Source: Pseudodesulfovibrio profundus (GTDB taxonomy: Bacteria; Desulfobacterota; Desulfovibrionia; Desulfovibrionales; Desulfovibrionaceae). From it: DNA of 64,000 nucleotides. The notes under the pieces were generated by a model, which was not told where the DNA came from, did no database searches, and saw only the letters and a program-made list of their open reading frames with translations. This document shows, piece by piece, positions 54,125 through 63,285 of this stretch; the first letter of the stretch is position 1; every line of letters starts with the position of its first letter. The DNA lies in the NCBI RefSeq assembly GCF_900217235.1, contig NZ_LT907975.1, positions 248,001 to 312,000 of the forward strand, written 5' to 3'. The translations under genes and the position numbers were made by a program.

Positions 54125-55387
54125 ATGGATTACGTAATTGTCGGAAATGGCGTTTCCGCTATCGGAGCAATCGAAGGGATTCGCCAACATGATACATCGG
54201 GGAGTATTTTGGTTGTCAGTGACGAAGAGGTGCCAACATATGGGCGTCCTCTCATTTCCTATTATCTTTCTGACAAGATCAAATTTGAAACACTCCCGTT
54301 CCGCCCAGAAGAATTCTACAAGAAAAACAATGTAGAAATGAAGCTTGGCTCACGTGTCCTCTCGATCAACTCAGCAGAAAACAAGTTGATCCTGGACAGC
54401 GGGGAAGAGGTTCAATACGGCAAACTGCTCATTGCTACAGGGGGGTCCCCTGTTCAGCCTCCACTGCCAGGCATTGAAGGGCCTGGAGTCCACAATTTTA
54501 CTACGGTTGCACATGCCGAGGCGTTGCGTGAGTTGGTGGATAAGGTCCAGAAGGTCGTGGTCATTGGAGCAGGGCTTATTGCTTTGAAGGCTGCTGAAGG
54601 TTTCGCAGAAAAAGGTGTCGACGTAACAATTGTGGTCCGGTCCCGTATCATGCGGACATATTTTGATGATACTGCCAGTGAATTGATCGTTGAACACCTC
54701 GAGAAAAACGGTATTCGTTTTCTTCAAGGGTGCGGTACAAAGGAAATTGTCCGCCTGGGTGATGGAACCATCAAAGGTGTTGAAACTGATGAAGGATTAG
54801 TTGAAGCAGATGTCGTGATCGTTGCAGCAGGTGTGCGACCGAATATGGGGCTGGCAACTCAGGCCGGAATTGAGACCAATCAGGGAATCAGAGTCAACGA
54901 TTACATGGGCACCAATGACGAAGACGTCTTTGCTGCAGGTGACGTTGCAGAAGCTCGGGACTTGTTGACCGGAGAGTTCACTGTTCGCCCCATTTGGCCG
55001 AATGCCTATTCACAGGGAAGGTATGCTGGAATGAACATGGCTGGCGCCAACAATCCCTATACCGGTGGCCTGTCCATGAACTCCATTACCTATTACGGAC
55101 TGGCAACAATTTCGGTTGGCGAAACAAATCTCGACGGTGATGAGGGATATGAAACAGATGTCCACCTTGATCGTGAGAGAAGTGTGTATAGAAAGCTCAT
55201 TTTCAAAGACGATAAGCTTGTGGGCTGCATCCTCATAGGTGATATTGATGCCGCCGGCTTTTATACGAGCTTCATTAAAAATGGCTTCAAACTGGATGAA
55301 GACGCCAAGAAGCGCCTGACTGAAGGAGATCCTTCACCTGCGCTGTGGCCGGATGAGTTCATCGAAGGCATGATGAATAATCCGTAA
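54125..55387 (+). CDS. NAD(P)/FAD-dependent oxidoreductase (NADH:rubredoxin or nitrite-reductase-large-subunit-like)
   Basis: A 420-residue Pyr_redox_2 flavoprotein. FAD-binding YVIVGNGVSAIGAIEGIR at residues 3-20, the substrate-side YGRPLISYYLS near 39, LLIATGGSPVQPP near 102, the NAD site VVVIGAGLIALKAAEGFAEK near 144, and DVFAAGDVAEARDLLTGE near 267 are clear. The C-terminal third resembles the domain of rubredoxin and NADH-dependent reductases. No redox cysteines of CoA-disulfide reductase type are obvious. Partner and substrate are unknown. It follows GAGGGAGAG and ends at a terminator. Confidence 0.88.
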   Translation: MDYVIVGNGVSAIGAIEGIRQHDTSGSILVVSDEEVPTYGRPLISYYLSDKIKFETLPFRPEEFYKKNNVEMKLGSRVLSINSAENKLILDSGEEVQYGKLLIATGGSPVQPPLPGIEGPGVHNFTTVAHAEALRELVDKVQKVVVIGAGLIALKAAEGFAEKGVDVTIVVRSRIMRTYFDDTASELIVEHLEKNGIRFLQGCGTKEIVRLGDGTIKGVETDEGLVEADVVIVAAGVRPNMGLATQAGIETNQGIRVNDYMGTNDEDVFAAGDVAEARDLLTGEFTVRPIWPNAYSQGRYAGMNMAGANNPYTGGLSMNSITYYGLATISVGETNLDGDEGYETDVHLDRERSVYRKLIFKDDKLVGCILIGDIDAAGFYTSFIKNGFKLDEDAKKRLTEGDPSPALWPDEFIEGMMNNP

Positions 55388-55410
55388 GACTTGATGATAC
55401 GAAGGTTAAT

Positions 55411-55441
55411 CAGGGGACTGCGTTTGCGTGGTCCCTTTTTT
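55411..55441 (+). terminator. Terminator after the FAD oxidoreductase
   Basis: GGGAC pairs with GTCCC around TGCGTTTGCGTG, followed by seven T that overlap the stop codon region of the convergent cyclase gene. Confidence 0.75.
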
Positions 55442-57641
55442 ATTTCTTTGTATGTTGATAAATTCCGTCCCATACTTCGGGCGGGTTATTTATCAGAGTA
55501 TTGCATCGCTTTTCATAAAGACTGTAAAGAACATCATCAGTTCCAAATGTCTTCAGTTTGCGTATTAGTTCCATGGTCTCGGCGAATTGGCCTTTAGCGT
55601 ATGACTCTAATGCCTTATCAAAAAGATTGAATTCTTCTATCCGATGATCAACATCATCATGCTCATATACCGTGTAAACAGCGACAGGTTTGGCTTTCCC
55701 CTTTACTTTGACCTTGTCTATGAAGCGGAAGAGAAAATCATCACCGCAAGCAGTAACGATACTTCTGCTAACAAGAATTTCCAGGCCGTAAAATTTAGTT
55801 AATCCCTCGATCCGTGAGGCCAGATTCACGTTATCGCCTATCAAGGTGTAGTCAAAAAGCTCCGTGGTTCCCATATTCCCGACATGTACCAAACCGGAGT
55901 GAAGTCCAATGCCTGCCTGGATTGTTATTCCATAGCTTTCCAGAAAGATATTATTCAGTTTAGCGAGCTCCTTTTGTTGGGCAAGAGCTGCTTTCACTGA
56001 CTTAATCTGATGATTTTCGACATCAACGGGCGCATTCCAGAAAGCCATGACCGCATCGCCAATGAATTTGTCCAGCGTGCCATTGTGCTGGGTTATGATT
56101 TCGGTCATGGGGGTCAAATAATCATGCAGCAAGGTGGTTACCTGTTTAGGCGGGAGTTTCTCGGATATGGAGGTGAAATCACGTACGTCGGAGAACTGTA
56201 TCGACACTTCCTTTTCCTGACCCTCAAGTTTCAACAAGTCAGGGCTTTCCATTATTTGTGAGATAACGGACGGTGCAAGATAATGGGAGAACGCACTGTG
56301 TATGTATTCTTTTGCTTTTTCTTCTCGCCAGTACTTGATTGCCGTTATGAAAGTAAAAGTTATGACCAATGTGAATATTGGATATAGGGGCGATGCAAAG
56401 AAGTGAAAATGAGTGAAAAGGGCTGAGCTTCCAAACCATATTCCCAGCGAAAGGATGACTGCGGGTACACTAAGCCATAGAGCGTTCGTCCACATGAGCA
56501 ATATCGTTATTGCTGCCCCTGTTATCACAACTGCAGATAATTCTATCAGAATAGCCCACTCAGGCTGCCGGACAGGTTGTCCGGATAGAATGTTGTCGAC
56601 AATTGTTGCATGTACTTCAACGCCAGGAAAGCCGGGGTCGAGAGAGGTGGGCCTGATGTCTTTGAGGCCTGCAGCGGAGGTGCCTATGAAAGCTATACGC
56701 CCTTTTAGGTCAGCGGGACTGGCTTTGCGTTGCAGTATATCGATTGCGCTGATGTAATCAAAAGTGCGCGAAGGGCCTCTGTAGTTGATCAGCATTTTGC
56801 CCTGTCTATCTGTTGGAATAACAGAGTTGCCAAATCGAATGGATTGCACACCACGTTCGTTTAATTTCACGACTACATTCTGTTCAGGAAACGCCTGTCG
56901 GAGAGCTGCAAGAGCAAGGCTGGGGTAAACGTTTTCTTCCCAGCTAAATAGAAGCGGCACTCGTCTGTAGATGGCGTCTTCGTCGGCAGCAATGGTGATG
57001 AAGCCTGCGCCAGGAGCATTGCTGGAATAGAGAGGAAGCGGACATATGGCAGAAACCGCTTGTGGAAGAGCCTCATGTACTGGAATGGCGCCAGGGCTGC
57101 TTATGATAGTGGGGTTAATTGGGGTGAGTTCGCAGTTTGCGTCAATTCCTTTGGCCTGATCCGGATTTGTTATGAAATCGAAACCCAAAATGAATGGACC
57201 GGTCTTCAAATTGCTTGCAAGTAATTTGTCATTGTCTTTCAGTGAATCCGGCAGGCCGGAAAATTTGATGTCGACCCCGAGAATATTCTTGATATTCCTT
57301 TGAATATTAATTGGCGAACTCATGTCGGGTTCCGCGAAGATAATATCGGTAGCCACGGCCGCAACTTCATACTGTTGCAACGTTTTTAACAGGAAGGCTA
57401 CCTGGTATCGGGGCCACGGCCATTGACCCGCTTCGCGAAGGCTGCGTTCATCTATATCAATTATAAGAGGGACTCGTGTAACTGGAGGGGTGTGGTTTTT
57501 TTGTAGGAATTGGTCATAAATAATGTGATCTATGTGTCTACCCAGTGGGAAGTGAGTCACGCACAAAAACAAAGCCAGAAGTGTTGTTACACTGCCTGCA
57601 ATGGCAATGGTCCATTGTCCCTTGGCTATTTTATGGTTCAT
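55440..57641 (-). CDS. CHASE2-domain class III nucleotide (adenylate/guanylate) cyclase
   Basis: A 733-residue membrane sensor cyclase. A first membrane helix lies at about 12-30. A large extracytoplasmic CHASE2 domain spans about 35-330 (VPLIIDIDERSLREAGQWPW; VAFIGTSAAGLKDIRP). Further membrane helices are at about 355-435. The cytoplasmic class III cyclase domain is at about 475-650, with metal aspartates in VSIQFSDVRDFTSISEKL and FIGDAVMAFWNAP, and LIGDNVNLASRIEGLTKFYG. A short C-terminal tail has TPR-like helices. The gene is divergent from the type I secretion operon. Confidence 0.92.
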   Translation of the reverse strand: MNHKIAKGQWTIAIAGSVTTLLALFLCVTHFPLGRHIDHIIYDQFLQKNHTPPVTRVPLIIDIDERSLREAGQWPWPRYQVAFLLKTLQQYEVAAVATDIIFAEPDMSSPINIQRNIKNILGVDIKFSGLPDSLKDNDKLLASNLKTGPFILGFDFITNPDQAKGIDANCELTPINPTIISSPGAIPVHEALPQAVSAICPLPLYSSNAPGAGFITIAADEDAIYRRVPLLFSWEENVYPSLALAALRQAFPEQNVVVKLNERGVQSIRFGNSVIPTDRQGKMLINYRGPSRTFDYISAIDILQRKASPADLKGRIAFIGTSAAGLKDIRPTSLDPGFPGVEVHATIVDNILSGQPVRQPEWAILIELSAVVITGAAITILLMWTNALWLSVPAVILSLGIWFGSSALFTHFHFFASPLYPIFTLVITFTFITAIKYWREEKAKEYIHSAFSHYLAPSVISQIMESPDLLKLEGQEKEVSIQFSDVRDFTSISEKLPPKQVTTLLHDYLTPMTEIITQHNGTLDKFIGDAVMAFWNAPVDVENHQIKSVKAALAQQKELAKLNNIFLESYGITIQAGIGLHSGLVHVGNMGTTELFDYTLIGDNVNLASRIEGLTKFYGLEILVSRSIVTACGDDFLFRFIDKVKVKGKAKPVAVYTVYEHDDVDHRIEEFNLFDKALESYAKGQFAETMELIRKLKTFGTDDVLYSLYEKRCNTLINNPPEVWDGIYQHTKK

Positions 57642-57775
57642 AGTGGTTTGCTTGTGACGAGTCTAATTATTGAATTATTTAACTAAAAATGTGATCATAG
57701 TTGCACAATACTAATTTTTCTTTTAAAAAATAGGTTACGAATTAATAGTAATATTTTAATCGTTTGAAATTATTA

Positions 57776-57794
57776 GTGAACATTTTCAGTTCAC
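57776..57794. promoter_or_regulatory. Inverted repeat upstream of the type I secretion operon
   Basis: GTGAAC-attttca-GTTCAC forms a perfect 6-bp dyad with 7-nt spacer, 22 bases before the tolC-like start, in the very AT-rich divergent region shared with the cyclase gene. It may be an operator or part of a promoter. Confidence 0.4.
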
Positions 57795-57816
57795 AATATA
57801 CACACGGGAGTTGGCT

Positions 57817-59136
57817 TTGAAAAGGGTGCATTTGTTTTTACATGTTATGCTGGCAGTTTTCGTGCTTCCCTTGGCTGCTTCTGATGTCTGTGCTCAGGAA
57901 GTTCGCTCCATGCACTTACCTGAACTTCTACAGCAGCTTGTTGACAACCATGACAGAATCAAGGCGTCTGAAGAGCGTTTGCTATCTGTTGAGCATGCGA
58001 AGGAAAGCGCTAAAGGCGGGTGGTTGCCACGGCTTGATGCAACGATAGAAGGCGGAAGGGAGAATATTGATAAACCCCAAGTGACCGCAACTCAGATGAA
58101 TCGGAACGAGCAAACGGTAACAGCGCGACAGTTGATTTATGATTTCGGAAAAGTGTCAGGAAGGATTGAGTCTGCTGAGGGAGTGGTTCGTGAGCACGAA
58201 GCAAAGCTGGCTCAGGCAAAGCAGGAGATACTGGCACTTGGGATTACAGCTTACTTACGTGTCGTTCGTTCAAGAGAGCTGGTCAAATACGCCAAGCGCT
58301 CGGAGGAAAGCATTAAAGAGCTTTCAGGGATGCAGGAAATCCTTGTGGAGCGTGGAGCCGGGTACTCTTACGAAGAATTGCAGGTCAAAGGCCAATTAGC
58401 TGGCACACAGTCATACCGGGTGACGCAGGAGCGGGAACTTCTGACAGCCATCAACAATTTCAGGTCCATTTTCGGTTTTACTCCAGATCAGAGTCAGGTA
58501 GCGGCGATGTCGCCAATCAGTGTCCCACGCAAGTTTCTGCCGGCTAATGTCGACGAAGCCGTGGCCATTGCATTTGAAAACAACCCGTTACTGCTTGAAA
58601 CGCGTCACACACTTGAGCGATTGGCCGGTGACCTTCAGTCGGAAAAGTCTGATTACTTTCCTAAATTCGACGCGGTACTCGAAGCAGAGCGGATGGAGAA
58701 TGATCAGGGTAATGAGGGAGTTCGTAATGAGCAGCGTGGCTCGCTTCAGATGACATACAATTTATTCTCCGGGTTCAGTGATCAGGAGGATATCCTTTCT
58801 GTCCAATCAGATATGAACAGCACTCGGCGGATGCTCCTGGATCGGCAGCGTACCATTGAGGAAAGTGTGCGAAATGCATGGCTGGAACTGACTACACTGC
58901 AAAAAAACGTGGAATTGTATGAATCACAGGCCAACATAACCTGGGAATTCCTCGGGCTGGTGAAGAAAAAGAAAGCGATGGGTGAAGAGGTTCGGTTGCT
59001 GGATATCCTCGTTGGCGAACGAGACTACATCAATGCAATCAGCGCAAAGGTTGCCACGGACATCGATACCATCATTGCCGGGTATACGCTCCTGTATCAA
59101 ATGGGTTTGATTACGGAAGACATTGTACAGATGTAG
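57817..59136 (+). CDS. TolC-family outer-membrane efflux protein of a type I secretion system
   Basis: A 439-residue outer-membrane channel subunit. The signal peptide MKRVHLFLHVMLAVFVLPLA ends near the AQ of VCAQ (about 27). Two coiled helical repeats follow, with LLQQLVDNHDRIKASEERLL, RQLIYDFGKVSGRIESAEG near 107 and, in the second repeat, LQMTYNLFSGFSDQEDILSVQ near 305. These are typical TolC/LapE features. A TTG at 57817 is preferred (GGGAG six bases away). The ABC gene begins 46 bases after its stop. Confidence 0.87.
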   Translation: MKRVHLFLHVMLAVFVLPLAASDVCAQEVRSMHLPELLQQLVDNHDRIKASEERLLSVEHAKESAKGGWLPRLDATIEGGRENIDKPQVTATQMNRNEQTVTARQLIYDFGKVSGRIESAEGVVREHEAKLAQAKQEILALGITAYLRVVRSRELVKYAKRSEESIKELSGMQEILVERGAGYSYEELQVKGQLAGTQSYRVTQERELLTAINNFRSIFGFTPDQSQVAAMSPISVPRKFLPANVDEAVAIAFENNPLLLETRHTLERLAGDLQSEKSDYFPKFDAVLEAERMENDQGNEGVRNEQRGSLQMTYNLFSGFSDQEDILSVQSDMNSTRRMLLDRQRTIEESVRNAWLELTTLQKNVELYESQANITWEFLGLVKKKKAMGEEVRLLDILVGERDYINAISAKVATDIDTIIAGYTLLYQMGLITEDIVQM

Positions 59137-59182
59137 TGTTGAGCCCATTTACTACAATAGAGAACCAGTGCCAGGAGCCGGA

Positions 59183-60871
59183 ATGAAAGAGCTGTTTATA
59201 AGAATGCAAGGCTCTAAAGCACTCGCAGGCGAAATTCTTGTTGCCTCGTTGTTCGTCAACCTTTTGTTTCTTGCATCTCCTATTTTCGTCATACAGATTC
59301 TGAGCCGGTACATCGGTTATGGCTTTGATGGTACGCTGTATACTTTGACCACTGGCATGGTCATTGCCGTTGTTCTCAATGTCGGTTTTTCACTGGTTAG
59401 AATGCGCATGTGCGCTGCTCTGAGTGTGGAACCTGACATGGCCTGGCAGACTTCCGTTCACGAGGCGCTGACAAAAGTACAATACATGGCGCTTCACTCG
59501 TTTTCTCGCAATAAGATACAGCAATTGGTGGCTGCACCCAGAGTTATTCAAGCGGCTTTCGAAAGTCAGCGCGTGAGTGCTGTCTTGGATATGCCGTTTT
59601 ATCTGATTTTTATATTGGCAATCTATTTAATCAGTCCTTTGTTAGCGTTAATCACGCTCACGGCTACCGTTGTCAGCATGTTGACCGCATATGTAAATAG
59701 TTCGCATATCAACAAGGTGGATGAGGCCCTCAGAAAAGAGTCGATGGGACACAGCAGCAGCATGCTGTCAGCAATAAATAGTATTGAGTCGGTACGAATT
59801 CATGGTGCTGGACCATTTCTTCTTTCATTGTGGAAAAACCAGTATGCGGCGATAGGTGCTATCAGGAATTCTGTACTGCACAGCAGGAGCTGGACTGCTG
59901 CGCTTATGCAGGGGCTCAGCGCTCTTTTGAAGGTCGCCATATATGCTGTTGGTGCAAAACTGGTGGTGTCTGGCAGCCTGTCAGTGGGGGCTCTCATTGG
60001 CGTCAGTATCCTGTCGGCCAAGGCTCTCCATATTTCGTCAGGTTTTATGCAGGCCGTGCAAATGATGGGAAAAGCCAAGGCGGCTCAGGAATTGATATCG
60101 GAGTTTTCTCAACTTCCTCATGAGCGTGAAAATGCATCGCATCCACCGGACTTCAGCGGGCAAATGGCTTTGCAGGATCTTTCGATAATGTTTGAAGGGC
60201 AAACAGGTCCTTTGATTGAATCTCTTACGCTGCCGATCCCAAGTGGCTCCGTTCTTGGCATCATTGGGAAAAATGGGACTGGAAAAACGACACTTTGCAA
60301 AATGCTGGTCGGTCTTGTCGAACCTACTCGGGGGCAACTGTTGATAGGTGGCGTTGATCTCCGGCAAATATCTTCGGACTGGTGGCGTTCACAGATTATG
60401 TATGTCCCGCAGGAGCCAATGTTTATCGACGGCACTTTCAGAGATAATATCATTATGTCGGCTCAAGATATTGATACTGCAGATCTTGATGAAATCATTC
60501 GTTTGGCTGATCTGAAGCGGTACCTTGATGCTTCGCTTCGTGGACTTGATTCATTGGCTGTAGATGGCGGAAAGACGCTTCCGGTTGGCATACGTAAACG
60601 TCTGGGCCTAGCCAGAGCGCTTGTCGGTGGCGGTAAAGTCGCTATTTTTGATGAGCCCACAGATGGTTTGGATAAAGAGGGGTGCCAAGCCGTTTACACT
60701 GTTTTGAATATTCTGAGAAAGCGCGGTGTGACCATTGTTGTGGTCTCACAGGATCCTAATATTATACAAGGCTACAATAAAATTATTGATTTAGATAGCA
60801 AGCCGGTGCCAAGGGTGGCTGTCGTCAAGGTTGGTAGTGACGAAAGACACGGCAAAGCAGGGGATGCATGA
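59183..60871 (+). CDS. Type I secretion ABC permease/ATPase with degenerate signature
   Basis: A 562-residue half transporter of the PrtD/LapB group, without an N-terminal C39 peptidase. About five or six membrane helices occupy 1-300. The ATPase has Walker A GIIGKNGTGKTTLCKMLVG near 361 and Q-loop YVPQEPMFIDGTFRDNI near 410, but the signature reads LPVGIRKRLGLARAL near 465 in place of LSGGQ, and the H-loop histidine position reads VVSQDPN. Walker B AIFDEPTDGLD is normal. Start at 59183 follows GGAG; the longer frame overlaps the upstream gene. Its stop overlaps the next start (ATGA). Confidence 0.88.
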   Translation: MKELFIRMQGSKALAGEILVASLFVNLLFLASPIFVIQILSRYIGYGFDGTLYTLTTGMVIAVVLNVGFSLVRMRMCAALSVEPDMAWQTSVHEALTKVQYMALHSFSRNKIQQLVAAPRVIQAAFESQRVSAVLDMPFYLIFILAIYLISPLLALITLTATVVSMLTAYVNSSHINKVDEALRKESMGHSSSMLSAINSIESVRIHGAGPFLLSLWKNQYAAIGAIRNSVLHSRSWTAALMQGLSALLKVAIYAVGAKLVVSGSLSVGALIGVSILSAKALHISSGFMQAVQMMGKAKAAQELISEFSQLPHERENASHPPDFSGQMALQDLSIMFEGQTGPLIESLTLPIPSGSVLGIIGKNGTGKTTLCKMLVGLVEPTRGQLLIGGVDLRQISSDWWRSQIMYVPQEPMFIDGTFRDNIIMSAQDIDTADLDEIIRLADLKRYLDASLRGLDSLAVDGGKTLPVGIRKRLGLARALVGGGKVAIFDEPTDGLDKEGCQAVYTVLNILRKRGVTIVVVSQDPNIIQGYNKIIDLDSKPVPRVAVVKVGSDERHGKAGDA

Positions 60872-62202
60872 TGTCGAATCCGGAATCAAAATCATCTTGC
60901 GGCATCAATACTTCCACAAGGCTCTTCTTTTATCTTTGTGTTGTTTTTTGTGTCAGTTTCATTGCCTGGGCTTCCTGGGCGCCTTTGGACATTGTCAGCG
61001 ATGCTGTTGGGGAGGTCATACCTAGTTCAAAGGTGAAGAGAATTCAGCATTTGGAAGGGGGGATTGTTCATTCGATCCTGGTGAATGAAGGCGATACTGT
61101 CGAAGCTGGTCAGCCATTGATAGAACTGGAGGCTACTGCGAGTGATTCGACTCTTGAGGAGTTGAACGTTCGGATTGCGTCGTTGCAGGTCCGGGTAGCT
61201 CGGCTGGAAGCTGAAGCATTATGGTTTACGACAGATGTCGAGGACAAGCAGATAGAACCTTATTCTGTTCCCTTTGCTGTTCCGGCAGAGCTGGGTACCA
61301 TTTCAAACTCCCTTTTGGAGCAGGCCAGTGATTTGTATGAGGCCAGGCGGGAAAGGGTCGTGAACGATATAAGTGCACAGCTTGAGCAGGTAAAACAGCG
61401 TCAGCAGGATATTCATGAGATTTCCGCACGAATACGAAATCAGCGGCAAAATCTTAAGTATGTTCGGGAGCAGATCGCCATTAGCGAAGAGTTGCTCAAG
61501 GATAAGTTGACGACAAGATATAAACACCTGGGCTTCCTCAAGGAAGAGTCTGCTCTTGTAAGCAAAATCGAAGAAGACAATGCAGCTTTGGCTCGGACAC
61601 GGTCCATGCTGACCAACGCCAGACAGGAGCTCGACCAGATTGCCAACTCGTTTCATGAAGACGTTCAGGAGAATCTTCGCAAGTCCCGTCGTGAATTGTT
61701 GGAATTGTCACAGCGCCTGAGAAAAATGGAAGACAGTCTTGAAAGAACAGTAGTCAGATCGCCTTCCAAGGGGATTGTTAAAACAATTTATGTGACGGGT
61801 GAAAAGGAAGTGGTGCAGGCCGGAATGACTATTCTGGATATAGTTCCGGCTGATGACAAACTGGTTGTCGAAGTCCATTTGCCATTAGGAGATATCGGGT
61901 ATGTTCATGTCGGCCAGAATGCATCTGTGCGACTGGCAACTGGTGATGCACGAATGTTCGGCAGTCTCCATGGCAAGGTTCACCGAATCAGCCCGGATGC
62001 CATTACCAATCGCGAAAATGAAACATACTATCGTGTACTAGTGGAAACCGAACAGGATAGCTTTCAGAAAGAGGGACGGACATATCAACTCTACCCGGGT
62101 ATGCGTCTTCTTGTCGGTATCAAGACCGGTGAACGCACGGTAATGGAGTATCTGCTGTATCCATATTTTGAAGCACTGTATCACGGACTACAAGAGCGAT
62201 AG
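60868..62202 (+). CDS. HlyD-family type I secretion membrane fusion protein
   Basis: A 444-residue periplasmic adaptor. A membrane anchor lies at about 17-40, then VKRIQHLEGGIVHSILVNEGDTV near 52, a lipoyl-like half followed by long coiled-coil helices (about 80-300) and the second half ERTVVRSPSKGIVKTIYVTGEKEVVQAGM near 295-320. The C-terminal YQLYPGMRLLVGIKTGERTV is the AprE/HlyD end block. ATG at 60868 overlaps the ABC stop. With the two genes upstream it completes a tripartite exporter; no RTX or other secreted substrate gene is nearby. Confidence 0.92.
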   Translation: MMSNPESKSSCGINTSTRLFFYLCVVFCVSFIAWASWAPLDIVSDAVGEVIPSSKVKRIQHLEGGIVHSILVNEGDTVEAGQPLIELEATASDSTLEELNVRIASLQVRVARLEAEALWFTTDVEDKQIEPYSVPFAVPAELGTISNSLLEQASDLYEARRERVVNDISAQLEQVKQRQQDIHEISARIRNQRQNLKYVREQIAISEELLKDKLTTRYKHLGFLKEESALVSKIEEDNAALARTRSMLTNARQELDQIANSFHEDVQENLRKSRRELLELSQRLRKMEDSLERTVVRSPSKGIVKTIYVTGEKEVVQAGMTILDIVPADDKLVVEVHLPLGDIGYVHVGQNASVRLATGDARMFGSLHGKVHRISPDAITNRENETYYRVLVETEQDSFQKEGRTYQLYPGMRLLVGIKTGERTVMEYLLYPYFEALYHGLQER

Positions 62203-62208
62203 TATTTC

Positions 62209-62970
62209 TCACAAGGGGAATATGTTTTTTGCGATCATCATCCATCCCAAGAAAAATACCAACAAAATCGCCAGTTTTTTATATCCGTTGTCAGAAATCC
62301 TTTTGAACGCATAGATTCCGCAAAAAATACCTAAGCAAAGCCCGGGAATCGCTGGAAGCGTATACTCAATTACTTCTTTTGTTATCAATCCTGCGTATGC
62401 CTGTGAGAGAATTGCCAGCAAACTGCTGATGAGGAAATACAGAGCAAGGGTGCCCTTAACTTCGTTCTTGGACCAAGGCTGTATGGCAGAATAAATTATT
62501 ACGGGTGGACCGCCGACACCAATGCTTCCAGCCAGTATCCCGGAAGTGAAACCTGTAGCAAGGGTGATAGGCAGGCCGAGGACCTTTTGCGTTGGTTTGG
62601 CCAGTAATTGATAGCTCGTAAACGCGATCATTATGATACCGAGGATAATCGATAATACTTCAGCAGAAGTTTGCTTAAGTATGTATGCTCCAATGGGGAT
62701 TCCCGGCAAGGTGATCAGGAACAGTGTCGAAATGGTCGCCAGATGGACAGATTTTCTTAACTGAACGCTCAATGTGGCATTGATGATCAGCCCCAAAAGC
62801 AAAACCAGTGGGATGATCGTTTTGAACGGAATAAAGAAGCCAAGAAGTGGAAGGGCTATTAAACCGAATCCGAATCCGGTAAGGCCTTGAACAAATCCGG
62901 CTACCGTAACAATGAGTATAAGCGACAGTGTCTCGAACATTGGGAGCATGTACGTTAATAGTTTAAACAT
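62209..62970 (-). CDS. TauE/SafE-family sulfite/anion permease
   Basis: A 253-residue protein with about eight hydrophobic helices. Family-typical half-repeats are GFVQGLTGFGFGLIALPLLGFF near 20 and GFTSGILAGSIGVGGPPVIIYS near 140-165. TauE/SafE proteins move sulfite, sulfonates or other anions; in a sulfate reducer this is of interest but the substrate is not shown. It is convergent with the secretion operon, only 6 bases separating the stops, and no hairpin lies between them. Confidence 0.88.
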   Translation of the reverse strand: MFKLLTYMLPMFETLSLILIVTVAGFVQGLTGFGFGLIALPLLGFFIPFKTIIPLVLLLGLIINATLSVQLRKSVHLATISTLFLITLPGIPIGAYILKQTSAEVLSIILGIIMIAFTSYQLLAKPTQKVLGLPITLATGFTSGILAGSIGVGGPPVIIYSAIQPWSKNEVKGTLALYFLISSLLAILSQAYAGLITKEVIEYTLPAIPGLCLGIFCGIYAFKRISDNGYKKLAILLVFFLGWMMIAKNIFPL

Positions 62971-63050
62971 GCCAACAGGGTAATGTGCTAATATCTAAAA
63001 AGATAAAAATGGTTGCATCAAAAATGTATGAAAGTGTATAAGTACGATAA

Positions 63051-63278
<228 letters not shown>

Positions 63279-63285
63279 TTGCAAT

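Noticed and set aside
57690-57706. CRP-like site TGTG...CACA upstream of the cyclase and tolC-like genes
   Set aside because: The arms are separated by 10 bases rather than the 8 of the CRP consensus, and the region is so AT-rich that a chance match is likely.
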